Shown here: one piece after another, positions 15,009 to 24,209 of the stretch
Layout of the letters: the number at the start of each line of letters is the position of its first letter
How positions within the stretch are numbered: position 1 is the stretch's first letter
Source: Flavobacteriia bacterium
GTDB taxonomy: Bacteria; Bacteroidota; Bacteroidia; Flavobacteriales_D; Crocinitomicaceae
Length of the DNA: 38,952 nt
Direction: 5' to 3'
Assembly (NCBI GenBank): GCA_016178305.1
Contig: JACOTM010000018.1
Span: 1-38,952, forward strand
Translations under genes and position numbers: made by a program
Notes under the pieces: model-generated
Told to the model about the DNA's origin: nothing
What the model saw: the letters and a program-made list of their open reading frames with translations, nothing else
The model's database searches: none

Positions 15009-17105
15009 ATGTCTGAAACAAATAATAAGAAGAAAAATCCTTTTTCAATCTATTGGATATATGCAATGATTGGTGTTGCATTGATTGGTTATCAGTTATA
15101 TATGAGTTCGTCTCCTTCAACTTCATTGGGAGATGAGCAATCTTTCTTTCAATTAGCAGAGAATGGGTATATTTCAAGAGTTTACATCGTAAATCGCGAT
15201 CATGCTGAATTTAAATTGAATAAAAAAGGAGTTGAGTATATTAAAACAACTAAGGATACTCAGTTTAAAGCAATTGGAAAAGCATTTAAACAGAGTAATA
15301 ACTTCAATAATACTGAACCAACAATTTATTTAGAATTAATTGATGCAGGAAATTTTTCAGCTAAAATTGATAAACTAAATGATGAATTTTCGAAGGCACA
15401 TAAAAAAGAAATTATAAGTATGCCTAAAACTGAAAAAGATTATTTGGGAGGTATTTTAAGTTTACTATTACCTATCGTTTTATTGGTAGTAGTGTGGATG
15501 TTTGTAATGCGACGAATGGGTGGAGGCTCAGGCGGAGGCGGAGGTCAAATTTTCAATATTGGTAAGTCAAAAGCTAAAGTATATGAAAAAGGAAAATCTA
15601 CAAATGTCACGTTTAAAGATGTTGCGGGTTTAGCAGAAGCTAAGATTGAAATAGAGGAAATAGTTGAGTTTTTAAAAAATCCAAAAAAATATACAGAGTT
15701 AGGAGCTAAAATACCCAAAGGAGCTTTATTAGTAGGGCCTCCGGGGACAGGGAAAACCTTATTGGCAAAAGCCGTAGCAGGAGAGGCTCAAGTTCCTTTT
15801 TTCTCTTTATCCGGTTCTGATTTTGTTGAAATGTTTGTTGGAGTAGGAGCTTCAAGGGTTCGAGATCTTTTTAAGCAAGCGAAAGAAAAATCTCCTTCAA
15901 TTATTTTTATTGATGAAATCGATGCAATAGGGCGTGCTAGAGGAAAAAATAATAGTTTTGGTTCGAATGACGAGAGAGAAAATACGTTGAATCAATTGTT
16001 GACTGAGATGGACGGTTTTGGGACGAATTCAGGAGTTATTATTTTGGCAGCTACAAACCGTGCAGATGTTTTAGATAGTGCATTGATGCGTGCAGGGCGT
16101 TTTGATCGACAAATTTATGTTGATATGCCTGATATTAATGAACGTAAAGAAATTTTTAATGTTCATTTGAAACCTATTAAGTTAGATGAAAAAATGGATG
16201 TTGATTTCTTAGCTAAACAAACTTCTGGTTTTTCAGGTGCAGATATTGCAAATTTATGCAATGAAGCAGCTTTAATTGCTGCAAGACATGGAAAACATCA
16301 TGTGGAAAAGCAAGATTTCTTAGATGCTGTAGATCGAATAGTAGGTGGATTAGAAAAGAAAAATAAAATTATTACGAAAACAGAAAAAAAATCAATTGCT
16401 TTTCATGAAGCAGGTCATGCTACAATTTCTTGGTTATTGGAATATGCACATCCTTTAGTCAAAGTTACTATCGTACCTAGAGGCCGTTCATTAGGAGCAG
16501 CATGGTATTTACCAGAAGAAAGAAGTATTACAACAACAGAGCAATTGTTAGATGAAATGTGTTCGGCTTTAGGAGGTCGTGCTGCAGAACAACTAATTTT
16601 TGGTAAAATCAGTACTGGAGCATTAAGTGATTTGGAAAAAGTGACTAAACAGGCTTATGCAATGGTTTCTGTATATGGTTTAAATTCTAAAGTTGGTAAT
16701 ATTTCATTTTATGATTCACAAGGACGTGATTCATTTACGAAACCTTATTCTGAAGATACGGCAAGAATTATTGATGAAGAAGTTAGTAAATTAATAGAAA
16801 ATCAATACCAAAGAGCATTAACGATTTTGACAGAAAATCAAGATAAATTAACGCTTTTAGCCGAGAAATTATTGACATCCGAGGTGATTTTTAAAGAAGA
16901 TTTAGTTACGATTTTTGGTGAGAGAGAATGGCATGTTGAAGAATTAAGTACTCCACATGTTGAAGAGGTTGAGGCTGTTGAAAAAGAAACCGAAACAAAC
17001 TCAAATGAATCAACGGACGAGCAAGTAATAGAAAAAAAATCTGAAGTTGAATCGGCAGAGGTGCCTAGTGCATTGCAAAGTTCCGATGAAAATAAAGAGA
17101 ATTAA
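15009..17105 (+). CDS. ftsH: ATP-dependent zinc metalloprotease FtsH
   Basis: 698 residues. Transmembrane helices at about 12-31 and 147-168 bracket a periplasmic domain. The AAA module carries Walker A GPPGTGKT (243-250), Walker B IIFIDEID (298-305), a pore loop [11 protein letters not shown] and the arginine-finger region MRAGRFDR (360-367). The zinc motif HEAGH is at 466-470, with a second-zinc region LSDLEKVT. A glycine-rich hinge GGGSGGGGG (171-179) follows TM2, and the C-terminus has an acidic, low-complexity tail. It degrades membrane and regulatory proteins at the inner membrane. It lies in an operon with rsfS and ends before a terminator at 17130. Confidence 0.97.
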   Translation: MSETNNKKKNPFSIYWIYAMIGVALIGYQLYMSSSPSTSLGDEQSFFQLAENGYISRVYIVNRDHAEFKLNKKGVEYIKTTKDTQFKAIGKAFKQSNNFNNTEPTIYLELIDAGNFSAKIDKLNDEFSKAHKKEIISMPKTEKDYLGGILSLLLPIVLLVVVWMFVMRRMGGGSGGGGGQIFNIGKSKAKVYEKGKSTNVTFKDVAGLAEAKIEIEEIVEFLKNPKKYTELGAKIPKGALLVGPPGTGKTLLAKAVAGEAQVPFFSLSGSDFVEMFVGVGASRVRDLFKQAKEKSPSIIFIDEIDAIGRARGKNNSFGSNDERENTLNQLLTEMDGFGTNSGVIILAATNRADVLDSALMRAGRFDRQIYVDMPDINERKEIFNVHLKPIKLDEKMDVDFLAKQTSGFSGADIANLCNEAALIAARHGKHHVEKQDFLDAVDRIVGGLEKKNKIITKTEKKSIAFHEAGHATISWLLEYAHPLVKVTIVPRGRSLGAAWYLPEERSITTTEQLLDEMCSALGGRAAEQLIFGKISTGALSDLEKVTKQAYAMVSVYGLNSKVGNISFYDSQGRDSFTKPYSEDTARIIDEEVSKLIENQYQRALTILTENQDKLTLLAEKLLTSEVIFKEDLVTIFGEREWHVEELSTPHVEEVEAVEKETETNSNESTDEQVIEKKSEVESAEVPSALQSSDENKEN

Positions 17106-17129
17106 AAAATAATTTAGAACTTACAAATC

Positions 17130-17165
17130 AATTCCCACTAATTTGTTATTAGTGGGAATTATTTA
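17130..17165 (+). terminator. hairpin after ftsH
   Basis: Perfect 12-bp stem: AATTCCCACTAA (17130-17141) and TTAGTGGGAATT (17149-17160), 7-nt loop, followed by an AT-rich ATTTATTTTA tail instead of a pure T run. It separates rsfS-ftsH from cdsA, and some read-through into cdsA is likely. Confidence 0.7.
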
Positions 17166-17181
17166 TTTTAATAAATAAGGA

Positions 17182-17997
17182 ATGAGTAATATATTGTTAA
17201 GAGCTATAACCGGTTTCTTTTTTGTAGTGTTAGTAATTGCTTCGCTTTGGTTTGGGACGATACCAACAGTGATTGTTTCAACTATTTTTTTTGTATTAGG
17301 GTTAATTGAATTTACATCCATTTTTAAACACATGAAGCAAATTCAATTGTTTAAAAATTATTTTATTTTTATTAGTATTATTTTATACACAATAATAATT
17401 TTGGCTTATTTAAATTACATTGATTTTGTTTTTTTAAGTATTATACCTTTGTTGATTTTTAGTTTCTTTTTAGTTGAGTTATGGCGCAAAAAAGAAAATC
17501 CGATTTTAAATATTGGAATACATTTATTAGGTGTTTTTTATTTGGTTTTACCATTTTCATTGATTATTATTTTGAATGAGGAAAGTACAGAGCGCAATCC
17601 ATTAGTTATAGGTATGTTTTTGTTAATTTGGTCAAACGATACTTTTGCATATCTATCTGGAAGATTTTTTGGAAAAACGAAATTGTTTGAGAGAATATCT
17701 CCTAAAAAAACATGGGAAGGTACGATAGGAGGGATTTTGCTTACGATGATAATTGGTTTTTTAATAAGTTTTTGGGGAGACAATAATGATTTTGATTTTT
17801 GGTTGATAGCTGCGTTGATAGTTGCACCAGCTGCAATATTTGGGGATTTAATTGAGTCGTTATTTAAAAGAAGTTTAAATATTAAAGATTCTGGAACAAT
17901 TTTGCCTGGTCATGGAGGGATCCTTGATCGTTTCGATGCTGCAATTTTTACAATACCATTTTTTTACAGTTGGTTTATTATTTATAATTATTTTTAA
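17182..17997 (+). CDS. cdsA: phosphatidate cytidylyltransferase
   Basis: 271 residues with about eight hydrophobic segments. C-terminal family signature: FFGKTKLFERISPKKTWEGTIGG at about 162-184, GDLIESLFKRSLNIKDSGTILPGHGGILDRFDA at about 221-253. It converts phosphatidic acid and CTP to CDP-diacylglycerol, the precursor of bacterial phospholipids. psd follows 14 nt later, which makes a phospholipid operon. The start ATG has a weak AAGGA upstream, a rare example of a Shine-Dalgarno-like sequence here. Confidence 0.93.
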   Translation: MSNILLRAITGFFFVVLVIASLWFGTIPTVIVSTIFFVLGLIEFTSIFKHMKQIQLFKNYFIFISIILYTIIILAYLNYIDFVFLSIIPLLIFSFFLVELWRKKENPILNIGIHLLGVFYLVLPFSLIIILNEESTERNPLVIGMFLLIWSNDTFAYLSGRFFGKTKLFERISPKKTWEGTIGGILLTMIIGFLISFWGDNNDFDFWLIAALIVAPAAIFGDLIESLFKRSLNIKDSGTILPGHGGILDRFDAAIFTIPFFYSWFIIYNYF

Positions 17998-18011
17998 GAA
18001 AAATTTTACTT

Positions 18012-18677
18012 ATGAAAATACATAGAGAAGGATATTTAATCATTTTTATTGCAATTGTTTTACTTTCAGTAATTCATGTTGGAAATTATTTTTTATATCA
18101 AGCGCTTGGCTGGATGTGGTTATATATTTTATTGATTGTAGGAGAATTGACAATGTTGTATTTGGTTATTCAATTCTTCCGAATTCCAAATAGAACTTGT
18201 GTTTTTGAAGACAATGATATTATCTGCCCAGCAGATGGAAAGATAGTTGTTATTGAGGAGGTTGAAGAATCAGAATATTTTAATGATAAAAGAATTCAAA
18301 TATCTGTTTTTATGTCTCCGTTAAATGTTCATGCAAATTATAATCCAATTTCAGGGGTTATTAAATATGTAAAATACCATAAAGGGTTGTTTTTAGTAGC
18401 TTGGCATCCTAAAAGTAGTACAGACAATGAAAGAACAACAGTTGTTACTGAGCATGCCTCAGGGAAAGAAGTATTGTTTAGACAAGTCGCAGGTGCGGTA
18501 GCTAGAAGAATTTGTTATTATGTCCATCCAAATCAAAAGGTGATAACAGGGGAAGAATATGGATTTATTAAATTTGGATCCCGAATTGATTTGTTTTTAC
18601 CTTTGGATTCTACAATAAATGTTAAAATAGGCGATATTGTGCAAGGAAGAATTACTAAAATTGGAAATTTAAATTAA
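18012..18677 (+). CDS. psd: phosphatidylserine decarboxylase
   Basis: 221 residues with two N-terminal hydrophobic segments (about 8-28 and 33-55). The conserved region ICPADGKIVVIEEV lies at about 71-84, and the self-cleavage site is Gly189-Ser190 in IKFGSRIDLFLP, which leaves a pyruvoyl group. Its short length and FGS site place it in the archaeal/Bacteroidota class of PSD proenzymes. It makes phosphatidylethanolamine at the inner membrane. It follows cdsA by 14 nt. Confidence 0.93.
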   Translation: MKIHREGYLIIFIAIVLLSVIHVGNYFLYQALGWMWLYILLIVGELTMLYLVIQFFRIPNRTCVFEDNDIICPADGKIVVIEEVEESEYFNDKRIQISVFMSPLNVHANYNPISGVIKYVKYHKGLFLVAWHPKSSTDNERTTVVTEHASGKEVLFRQVAGAVARRICYYVHPNQKVITGEEYGFIKFGSRIDLFLPLDSTINVKIGDIVQGRITKIGNLN

Positions 18678-18715
18678 AAAAGATTATATTCGTTTTACAA
18701 ATTAAATAATTTACT

Positions 18716-18928
18716 ATGAAAAATGTTTTTGTTGCACTTTCATTAATGATGTTTGTTGGTTCTATGACTGCTACATCTTATGCTGCTTCTAATGGAGCTA
18801 ATATTTCTATTTTGAAAAAAGATAAAAAGAAGAAAAAGAAAAAAGCATGCTGTGCTAAAAAAGAAGGAGAAGAAAAAAAGTGTTCGAAAGAAGGTGAGAA
18901 AAAATCATGTTGTTCCGAAGGTAAATAA
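18716..18928 (+). CDS. small secreted Lys/Cys-rich protein
   Basis: 70 residues. Signal peptide at about 1-23 (LMMFVGSMTATSYAA). The mature part opens SNGANISILKKDKKKKKKKAC, then CAKKEGEEKKCSKEGEKKSCCSEGK, holding five cysteines (two CC pairs, one single Cys) in a Lys/Glu-rich tail. Bacteroidota carry similar small proteins with no assigned role; metal binding or a periplasmic cation-handling role would be a guess. A downstream terminator isolates it, and upstream it lies 38 nt after psd with only a weak TATATTCG -7 candidate. Confidence 0.72.
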   Translation: MKNVFVALSLMMFVGSMTATSYAASNGANISILKKDKKKKKKKACCAKKEGEEKKCSKEGEKKSCCSEGK

Positions 18929-18930
18929 TA

Positions 18931-18966
18931 AAAAAAAAGCTGATTTAAATTAATCAGCTTTTTTTT
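18931..18966. terminator. bidirectional terminator
   Basis: AAGCTGATT (18937-18945) pairs with AATCAGCTT (18952-18960), flanked by A and T runs on both sides. It lies between the small secreted protein (plus) and the DUF4197 gene (minus). Confidence 0.85.
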
Positions 18967-18968
18967 AT

Positions 18969-19709
18969 TTATTGAGTTATGCTACCAAATACCTTAACTA
19001 AAATATCGCTAATTCTGGCTGCAGGATCCTTGCGAATTTTGTTTTCTTCCTGCTCTACCATGTAAAATAATCCTTTGATAGCTTTGTCTGTTACATAAGC
19101 ATTTAAGTCTGGATTTATTTTTTCTCCACCTGACAAAGTCATAGCAGAATTATATTTGTTGATAATTGGATTCCAATAATCAGTTAATTTAACTTTAGAA
19201 ATAGCTTCTTTTACTTTTGGTGTGAAGGCAGCAATAAGTTGTGCTGAAGTATTATCTTTTAAAAATTTTGTTGCAGCCCCATTTCCTCCATTTAATATAG
19301 CGAACCCATCTTGAACAGACATGTTCGTAATAGCATTAGCGAATATAGGTAAAGCTTCTTTGCATGCTTCTTCTGCTGCTCTATTTAGCGTAGTTTCAAA
19401 TTTGTCAACTTGGGAAGTTAAACCCCAATCTAAAGCTTTTTGTCTCACCTTAATTGCATCTTCTGGAAAAGGTAGTTTAATAATTGAATTACCTAAAAAC
19501 CCATCTGTTACAGAAGTTAAATTTACAGAGTTTTTGATCCCAACTTGTAATGCTTCTTTTAAGCCCGAAATAACTTCCGAATTTGTAAGTTGTGGTTTTT
19601 GTGCTGTCGTAGGAGTTGTAATTGAACTTGCGGCTTCTTCAAGCACATCACACGAAACAGTTAATAGGAGTGAAGTGTAAATAAAAATTGGAATTATTCT
19701 TTTTTTCAT
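18969..19709 (-). CDS. DUF4197 lipoprotein
   Basis: 246 residues with a signal peptide and lipobox (LLTVSC, Cys at about 20), then an all-helical DUF4197 body: SEVISGLKEALQVGIKNSVN at about 44-63, FLGNSIIKLPFPEDAIKVRQ at about 71-90, DGFAILNGGNGAATKFLKD at about 134-152, ending KDPAARISDILVKVFGSI. DUF4197 proteins are periplasmic or outer-membrane-linked, of unknown function. It has its own -7 element (19727-19734) and convergent terminator. Confidence 0.87.
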   Translation of the reverse strand: MKKRIIPIFIYTSLLLTVSCDVLEEAASSITTPTTAQKPQLTNSEVISGLKEALQVGIKNSVNLTSVTDGFLGNSIIKLPFPEDAIKVRQKALDWGLTSQVDKFETTLNRAAEEACKEALPIFANAITNMSVQDGFAILNGGNGAATKFLKDNTSAQLIAAFTPKVKEAISKVKLTDYWNPIINKYNSAMTLSGGEKINPDLNAYVTDKAIKGLFYMVEQEENKIRKDPAARISDILVKVFGSITQ

Positions 19710-19726
19710 GATATTTTTTAATTATT

Positions 19727-19734
19727 CAAACATA
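19727..19734 (-). promoter_or_regulatory. -7 element of the DUF4197 gene
   Basis: On the minus strand TATGTTTG matches TAnnTTTG, 17 nt before the ATG at 19709. Confidence 0.45.
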
Positions 19735-19770
19735 CAATAAAAAAAATTAATGCAAATGATATACCAAAAA

Positions 19771-22485
19771 TCATTTTATTACATTAACACTTCCATAAAG
19801 AAGTTTTTTATCATCTGTATATAAATCTTTTAATATTGCTCTCCAAGAATAAGTTCCATCTGATACAATTTTTCCCTGAAAAGTTCCGTCCCAACCTACT
19901 TGTGGGTCATTTGTTTCGAATATAGTTTGTCCCCAACGATTGAAAATAGTTAAATTGAAATCAAAATTATCTATTCCAGCAGTATAAAAAATCCATTTTT
20001 GATTGAATTCATCCCCGTTTGGAGTAAATGTATTTGGGGCATAGAATAGTATGTCAGACACAACATTTAAATAAATAATTGTAGAATCTATACATCCAGA
20101 TTCGTTTGTTACTGTTAAATGAATTGGATAAACTCCAACAGTACCTTCTTCAAATTTAAAAGTAGGATTTTGATCTGAACTAATTGATGGAGCTGAATAT
20201 GGAGAATACCATGCCCAATTTAATACATCGTCTGAAGATCTATCTTGAATATTTACTTTTGTTTCAAAAATAGTTGTAGGATTTGGATTAATGAAAAAAT
20301 CTGCATTCGGAATAGGACTTACTGTAATTAAATCTTGAAATGTTTTAGAATATACACATCCATATATTGATGTAATATCTATATTTAATGTATATGAACC
20401 TGGTTCTATGTATGTGTTTGAGGCAGAATCTATTCCTATTTTATTGATGTTGTTTTTATCGCCAAAGTCAAAATGAGTATTAGCAATTTGATTAGCTAAG
20501 TTTGAATTATTTAAAAATTCAAACTTAGCTGGTGCACAGCCTTTTAATGTGTTAGGAATGATTGATGGAATAATTGCTGTTGGGAAATTGATTGTTAAGC
20601 AAGTGTCTGTGGTCGGAGATCCGCATGCTTCAGATAACGTTACACAATATTGAGTTCCACTATTTAACGGTGTTACTGTGATTGTGCTTCCTGTACCAAT
20701 GTTGTTGCTATTTTCTGTCCAAGTGTAAGTGTATGCAGATGAGCCTCCTGTTCCTGAAACAGAAAGTAAATCACTATTTAAAGGGCAAATCGTATCAATA
20801 ATTGATGGTGATAAATTTGTAAAAGACAATGGTAAGGGTTCTGAAATCATTTGTGTTAGCGTTTTCGTACATCCATTTGCATCTTGTACAATTATTGTTT
20901 GTAATCCAGCAGGTAAATCTGAAGCGGTATTTGAAATGGAAGTTGAGTTATCCCAATTATAGGTGTATGGAGCTGTTCCGTCAGTAGTATTGATTGTTAT
21001 AATACCATTGCTCATTGAATTGCAATTGACGTCTGTAAAACTAGCAATAGTACTTATCATTGGAGGGATTTCTGTTACAGTTAAGGTAACGGTTCCATTA
21101 CAACCAATAGAAGAAGTAATGTTGCAGGTGTAGGTACCAGCTGACAAACCAATTGCAGTTTGAGTTGTTTGTGCCATTGGGTCATCCCATAAATAGGTTA
21201 AGATCCCTAAAGAAGGAGACATGTTAGCTGTAGCAGTTCCATCAGTACCATTTTGACATGATACTTGTGTGGTAGATCCAGTAAATGAAGCTGTTGAAGT
21301 TGTTACTGTGGTTGAAGCGTTTGCTTGACATCCCGTAGAGGAAGTCATAATCACTTGATAAGTACCTGGGGAAACATTATTAACGGTTGATGTAGTTTGA
21401 TTTCCAAGTGTAGGCCACATAAATGTATAAGGAGAAGCTCCTGATAATGGAGTTGCTGTCACTGTACCAACTCCTGAATTACAAACATCAGCTGTCATTG
21501 AAGCAGAGACAGAAACAGACTCTATTGTAACAAAACTTGTATCAGAAATTGAACCAATAGCATTTCCGCAGGCAGTACCTGAAAGAAAATATCCTATTGG
21601 TCCAGCTGAAACTTGGGTTACATTTAATACCCCATTATTGTATGGAAACACTTGTCCTGTAGTGCTTGCCCACATGGTTGTGTTATTGAGAACTGTATTA
21701 ATAAATACGTAAGGAATAGCTGTATTAACATAGTTGTTAGTGTTAGCAGGTGTCGTAGGAGTAAATCGTTGTCCATCTTGGTTGGCGCTCCATTGAGAAC
21801 AATTTCTACCAGCAATCATTACTGCATTTGTACCAGCAGCATTTTCAATTCCTTCGTATGCTAAACCATTATTCCAACCAGAACAAATTCCTTTGTTTCC
21901 AATGAAAATTTCGATCACATTTGTTGTTTCATATAAAATTAGCCCTGCGTATGTACATGCTGTTGGACCACAACTAAAACCATCGACACTGTTGTATAAA
22001 ACTATAAATTTTCGGTTAGGTGCAGTTCCTATTGTTTGATATTGAATAGCATTAGTCATACCACTAGGATTTTGATCTTGGTATGCTAACATAATCGAAT
22101 TAAAAGCACCTGTTACACTAGCGTTAGGTAAAGTGTTTCCAACAGAAAAAGAATATGGACAATACCCGCTTGCATTTGCTATATTAAATGAAACAAGACC
22201 ATTTGACCCAACAATACATTGTGAGTAATTCGAACCGTAAAAACTAAAATTAAAACCAATGTTGACAGTAGAACTCCAAACATCATCAGTCAAATTTAAG
22301 GAAGTTGGTGCTGTTAAAGTGATTCCTCCCACAACATTTCCTCCTGGAGTACAATCGTTTATTTGAACAGCTTGTCCTTGGCAAGCAGTAACATCTGTTC
22401 CAAGACAAGCATTGATAGCTGGCATTTGAGCAGAAGATATGATTGCGAAACATGTTAAAATAACAGTAATTAATATTTTTTTCAT
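19771..22485 (-). CDS. type IX secretion cargo protein with gliding-type C-terminal domain
   Basis: 904 residues with a signal peptide (cleavage after SAQ at about 20). The body has repeated Ig/SprB-like modules; the repeating signature is a P-Y-T/F-x-W strand followed by G-T/L-x-x-V/I (SPYTFMWPTLGNQTT, PYTYNWDNSTS, AYTYTWTENSN). A PKD-like module with CxxDST (ESGCIDSTIIYLNV) precedes the C-terminal domain at about 815-904 (YAPNTFTPNGDEFNQKW, FNRWGQTIFETND, GVNVIK-type ending), which is the type B sorting signal of the type IX secretion system. It is exported to the cell surface; role unknown, adhesion or gliding likely. No homologue of a secretion-machine gene lies nearby. Confidence 0.92.
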   Translation of the reverse strand: MKKILITVILTCFAIISSAQMPAINACLGTDVTACQGQAVQINDCTPGGNVVGGITLTAPTSLNLTDDVWSSTVNIGFNFSFYGSNYSQCIVGSNGLVSFNIANASGYCPYSFSVGNTLPNASVTGAFNSIMLAYQDQNPSGMTNAIQYQTIGTAPNRKFIVLYNSVDGFSCGPTACTYAGLILYETTNVIEIFIGNKGICSGWNNGLAYEGIENAAGTNAVMIAGRNCSQWSANQDGQRFTPTTPANTNNYVNTAIPYVFINTVLNNTTMWASTTGQVFPYNNGVLNVTQVSAGPIGYFLSGTACGNAIGSISDTSFVTIESVSVSASMTADVCNSGVGTVTATPLSGASPYTFMWPTLGNQTTSTVNNVSPGTYQVIMTSSTGCQANASTTVTTSTASFTGSTTQVSCQNGTDGTATANMSPSLGILTYLWDDPMAQTTQTAIGLSAGTYTCNITSSIGCNGTVTLTVTEIPPMISTIASFTDVNCNSMSNGIITINTTDGTAPYTYNWDNSTSISNTASDLPAGLQTIIVQDANGCTKTLTQMISEPLPLSFTNLSPSIIDTICPLNSDLLSVSGTGGSSAYTYTWTENSNNIGTGSTITVTPLNSGTQYCVTLSEACGSPTTDTCLTINFPTAIIPSIIPNTLKGCAPAKFEFLNNSNLANQIANTHFDFGDKNNINKIGIDSASNTYIEPGSYTLNIDITSIYGCVYSKTFQDLITVSPIPNADFFINPNPTTIFETKVNIQDRSSDDVLNWAWYSPYSAPSISSDQNPTFKFEEGTVGVYPIHLTVTNESGCIDSTIIYLNVVSDILFYAPNTFTPNGDEFNQKWIFYTAGIDNFDFNLTIFNRWGQTIFETNDPQVGWDGTFQGKIVSDGTYSWRAILKDLYTDDKKLLYGSVNVIK

Positions 22486-22666
22486 GTGATAATTAAATAA
22501 TTCAGTTATGTACTAAACGCTTTTAATTTAAAAAGGTTGCGTAAAATTAATGAAAATTAAGTGTATTGGAGGCGTTTGTACATTATTTCACTCATAGAGA
22601 ATTATTTTAGAAACATATTTTTGTTGATAAAAAAGAATATGTTATTATTTATATCATGTTTCTACG

Positions 22667-22683
22667 TGTAAAAAATTTTTACA
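22667..22683. repeat. 17-bp palindrome at the gdhA promoter
   Basis: TGTAAAAA (22667-22674) and TTTTTACA (22676-22683) form a perfect inverted repeat with a single central A. The right arm overlaps the gdhA -7 element, a position where a repressor could act. The AT-rich sequence could also be chance. Confidence 0.35.
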
Positions 22684-22687
22684 TTTG
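22680..22687 (+). promoter_or_regulatory. -7 element of gdhA
   Basis: TACATTTG matches TAnnTTTG, 28 nt before the ATG at 22716. The upstream intergenic region (22486-22679) shows no gene and no further feature beyond the overlapping palindrome and a GTTTCTAC at 22658-22665. Confidence 0.52.
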
Positions 22688-22715
22688 CCTCGATTTTTTT
22701 AAAACTAAATAAGAG

Positions 22716-24071
22716 ATGTCAAATAAATATCAAGCTCAGATTGATGCTTTCATGGAAAAAGTGAAAGCTACTCATGGTCATGAGAAAGAATTCATTCAAG
22801 CGGTTCACGAAGTTGCTGAAGCAGTAATTCCTGTAATCGAAGAAACACCTAAGTACAAAGCAGCTAAAATTCTTGATAGAATTGTTGAGCCAGAAAGAAC
22901 TATTTTATTTAGAGTTCCATGGTTGGATGATAAAGGTGAAGTTCAAATCAATAGAGGTTACCGTGTTGAATTTAATTCAGCAATCGGACCATACAAAGGT
23001 GGTTTACGTTTCCATCCTTCTGTTAATTTATCTATTTTGAAATTTTTAGGTTTCGAGCAAATCTTCAAAAATTCTTTAACAACATTGCCTATGGGTGGTG
23101 GTAAAGGAGGTTCTGATTTTGATCCTAAAGGTAAGTCAGATAACGAAGTAATGAAATTTTGTCAATCTTTTATGACTGAGCTATCTCGTCATATTGGAGC
23201 TGATACAGATGTTCCTGCGGGTGATATAGGTGTAGGTGGACGTGAGATTGGTTACATGTTTGGTCAATACAAAAGAATTCGTAATGAATTTACAGGTGTT
23301 TTAACTGGTAAAGCTCGTAACTGGGGTGGGTCGTTGATTCGTCCAGAAGCTACAGGATACGGTACTGTATATTTTGCGAAAGAAATGTTAGCTACAAAAG
23401 GTGATTCTTTCCAAGGAAAAGTTGTTGCAGTTTCTGGTTCAGGAAATGTTGCTCAATATGCTTGTGAAAAAGCAACTCAATTAGGGGCTAAAGTTGTTAC
23501 TTTATCAGATTCAGAAGGTTATATCTATGATGAGGCTGGTATTGATGCTGGTAAATTAGCTTTCGTAATGGAATTGAAAAACGAAAAAAGAGGTCGTATT
23601 TCTGAGTACGTAGCAAAATATCCTACAGCTAAATTTGTTGCAGGAAAACGTCCTTGGGAAGTGAAAGTTGATATTGCTTTACCATGTGCTACTCAAAATG
23701 AATTGAATGGAGAAGAAGCAAAAGTATTAATTGCTAATGGTGTGAAATGTGTTGCAGAAGGTGCTAATATGCCTTCAACTCCAGAAGCTATTGAAGCTTT
23801 TGATACAGCAAGAATATTATTCTCTCCAGGAAAAGCTTCTAATGCTGGTGGTGTTGCTACTTCAGGTTTAGAAATGTCTCAAAACTCTTTACGTTTGTCT
23901 TGGACAGCTGAAGAAGTTGACGGAAAATTACACGGCATTATGGTTTCAATACACGAGGCATGTGTTAAATTTGGTAAAAGAGAAGATGGAACAATTGATT
24001 ATGTTAAAGGTGCAAATATTGCAGGTTTCGTAAAAGTTGCAGATTCGATGATTGATCAAGGTTTGGTTTAA
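22716..24071 (+). CDS. gdhA: NADP-type glutamate dehydrogenase
   Basis: 451 residues, the length of the E. coli GdhA class. Conserved: [35 protein letters not shown] at about 68-102, [24 protein letters not shown] at about 125-148 with catalytic Lys130, [20 protein letters not shown] at about 167-186, and a dinucleotide-fold [21 protein letters not shown] at about 240-260. It assimilates ammonium by converting 2-oxoglutarate to glutamate. It is a single-gene transcript ended by a strong terminator. Confidence 0.96.
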   Translation: MSNKYQAQIDAFMEKVKATHGHEKEFIQAVHEVAEAVIPVIEETPKYKAAKILDRIVEPERTILFRVPWLDDKGEVQINRGYRVEFNSAIGPYKGGLRFHPSVNLSILKFLGFEQIFKNSLTTLPMGGGKGGSDFDPKGKSDNEVMKFCQSFMTELSRHIGADTDVPAGDIGVGGREIGYMFGQYKRIRNEFTGVLTGKARNWGGSLIRPEATGYGTVYFAKEMLATKGDSFQGKVVAVSGSGNVAQYACEKATQLGAKVVTLSDSEGYIYDEAGIDAGKLAFVMELKNEKRGRISEYVAKYPTAKFVAGKRPWEVKVDIALPCATQNELNGEEAKVLIANGVKCVAEGANMPSTPEAIEAFDTARILFSPGKASNAGGVATSGLEMSQNSLRLSWTAEEVDGKLHGIMVSIHEACVKFGKREDGTIDYVKGANIAGFVKVADSMIDQGLV

Positions 24072-24090
24072 TCAGTAAGAATATATTAGA

Positions 24091-24119
24091 AAGGCTGTCT
24101 TTTTTGACAGCCTTTTTTT
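24091..24119 (+). terminator. terminator of gdhA
   Basis: AAGGCTGTC (24091-24099) pairs with GACAGCCTT (24106-24114), 6-nt T loop, then a T run (24113-24119). Confidence 0.92.
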
Positions 24120-24186
24120 ATGTTTAGATTTTTTTTATTTACGTAAAAGTCGTAACTAAAACCGTTTCTACACGAAATAATTTATT

Positions 24187-24194
24187 TATATTTG
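24187..24194 (+). promoter_or_regulatory. -7 element of fbaA-accD
   Basis: TATATTTG matches TAnnTTTG, 15 nt before the ATG at 24210. Upstream, GTTTCTAC at 24164-24171 lies 15 nt away, the same word and almost the same spacing as at the gdhA promoter. Confidence 0.52.
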
Positions 24195-24209
24195 TAGGCT
24201 AATAAAAAA

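Noticed and set aside
20729-21864. ORFs on both strands inside the type IX cargo gene
   Set aside because: Shadows of a long gene with a full repeat and sorting-domain structure.
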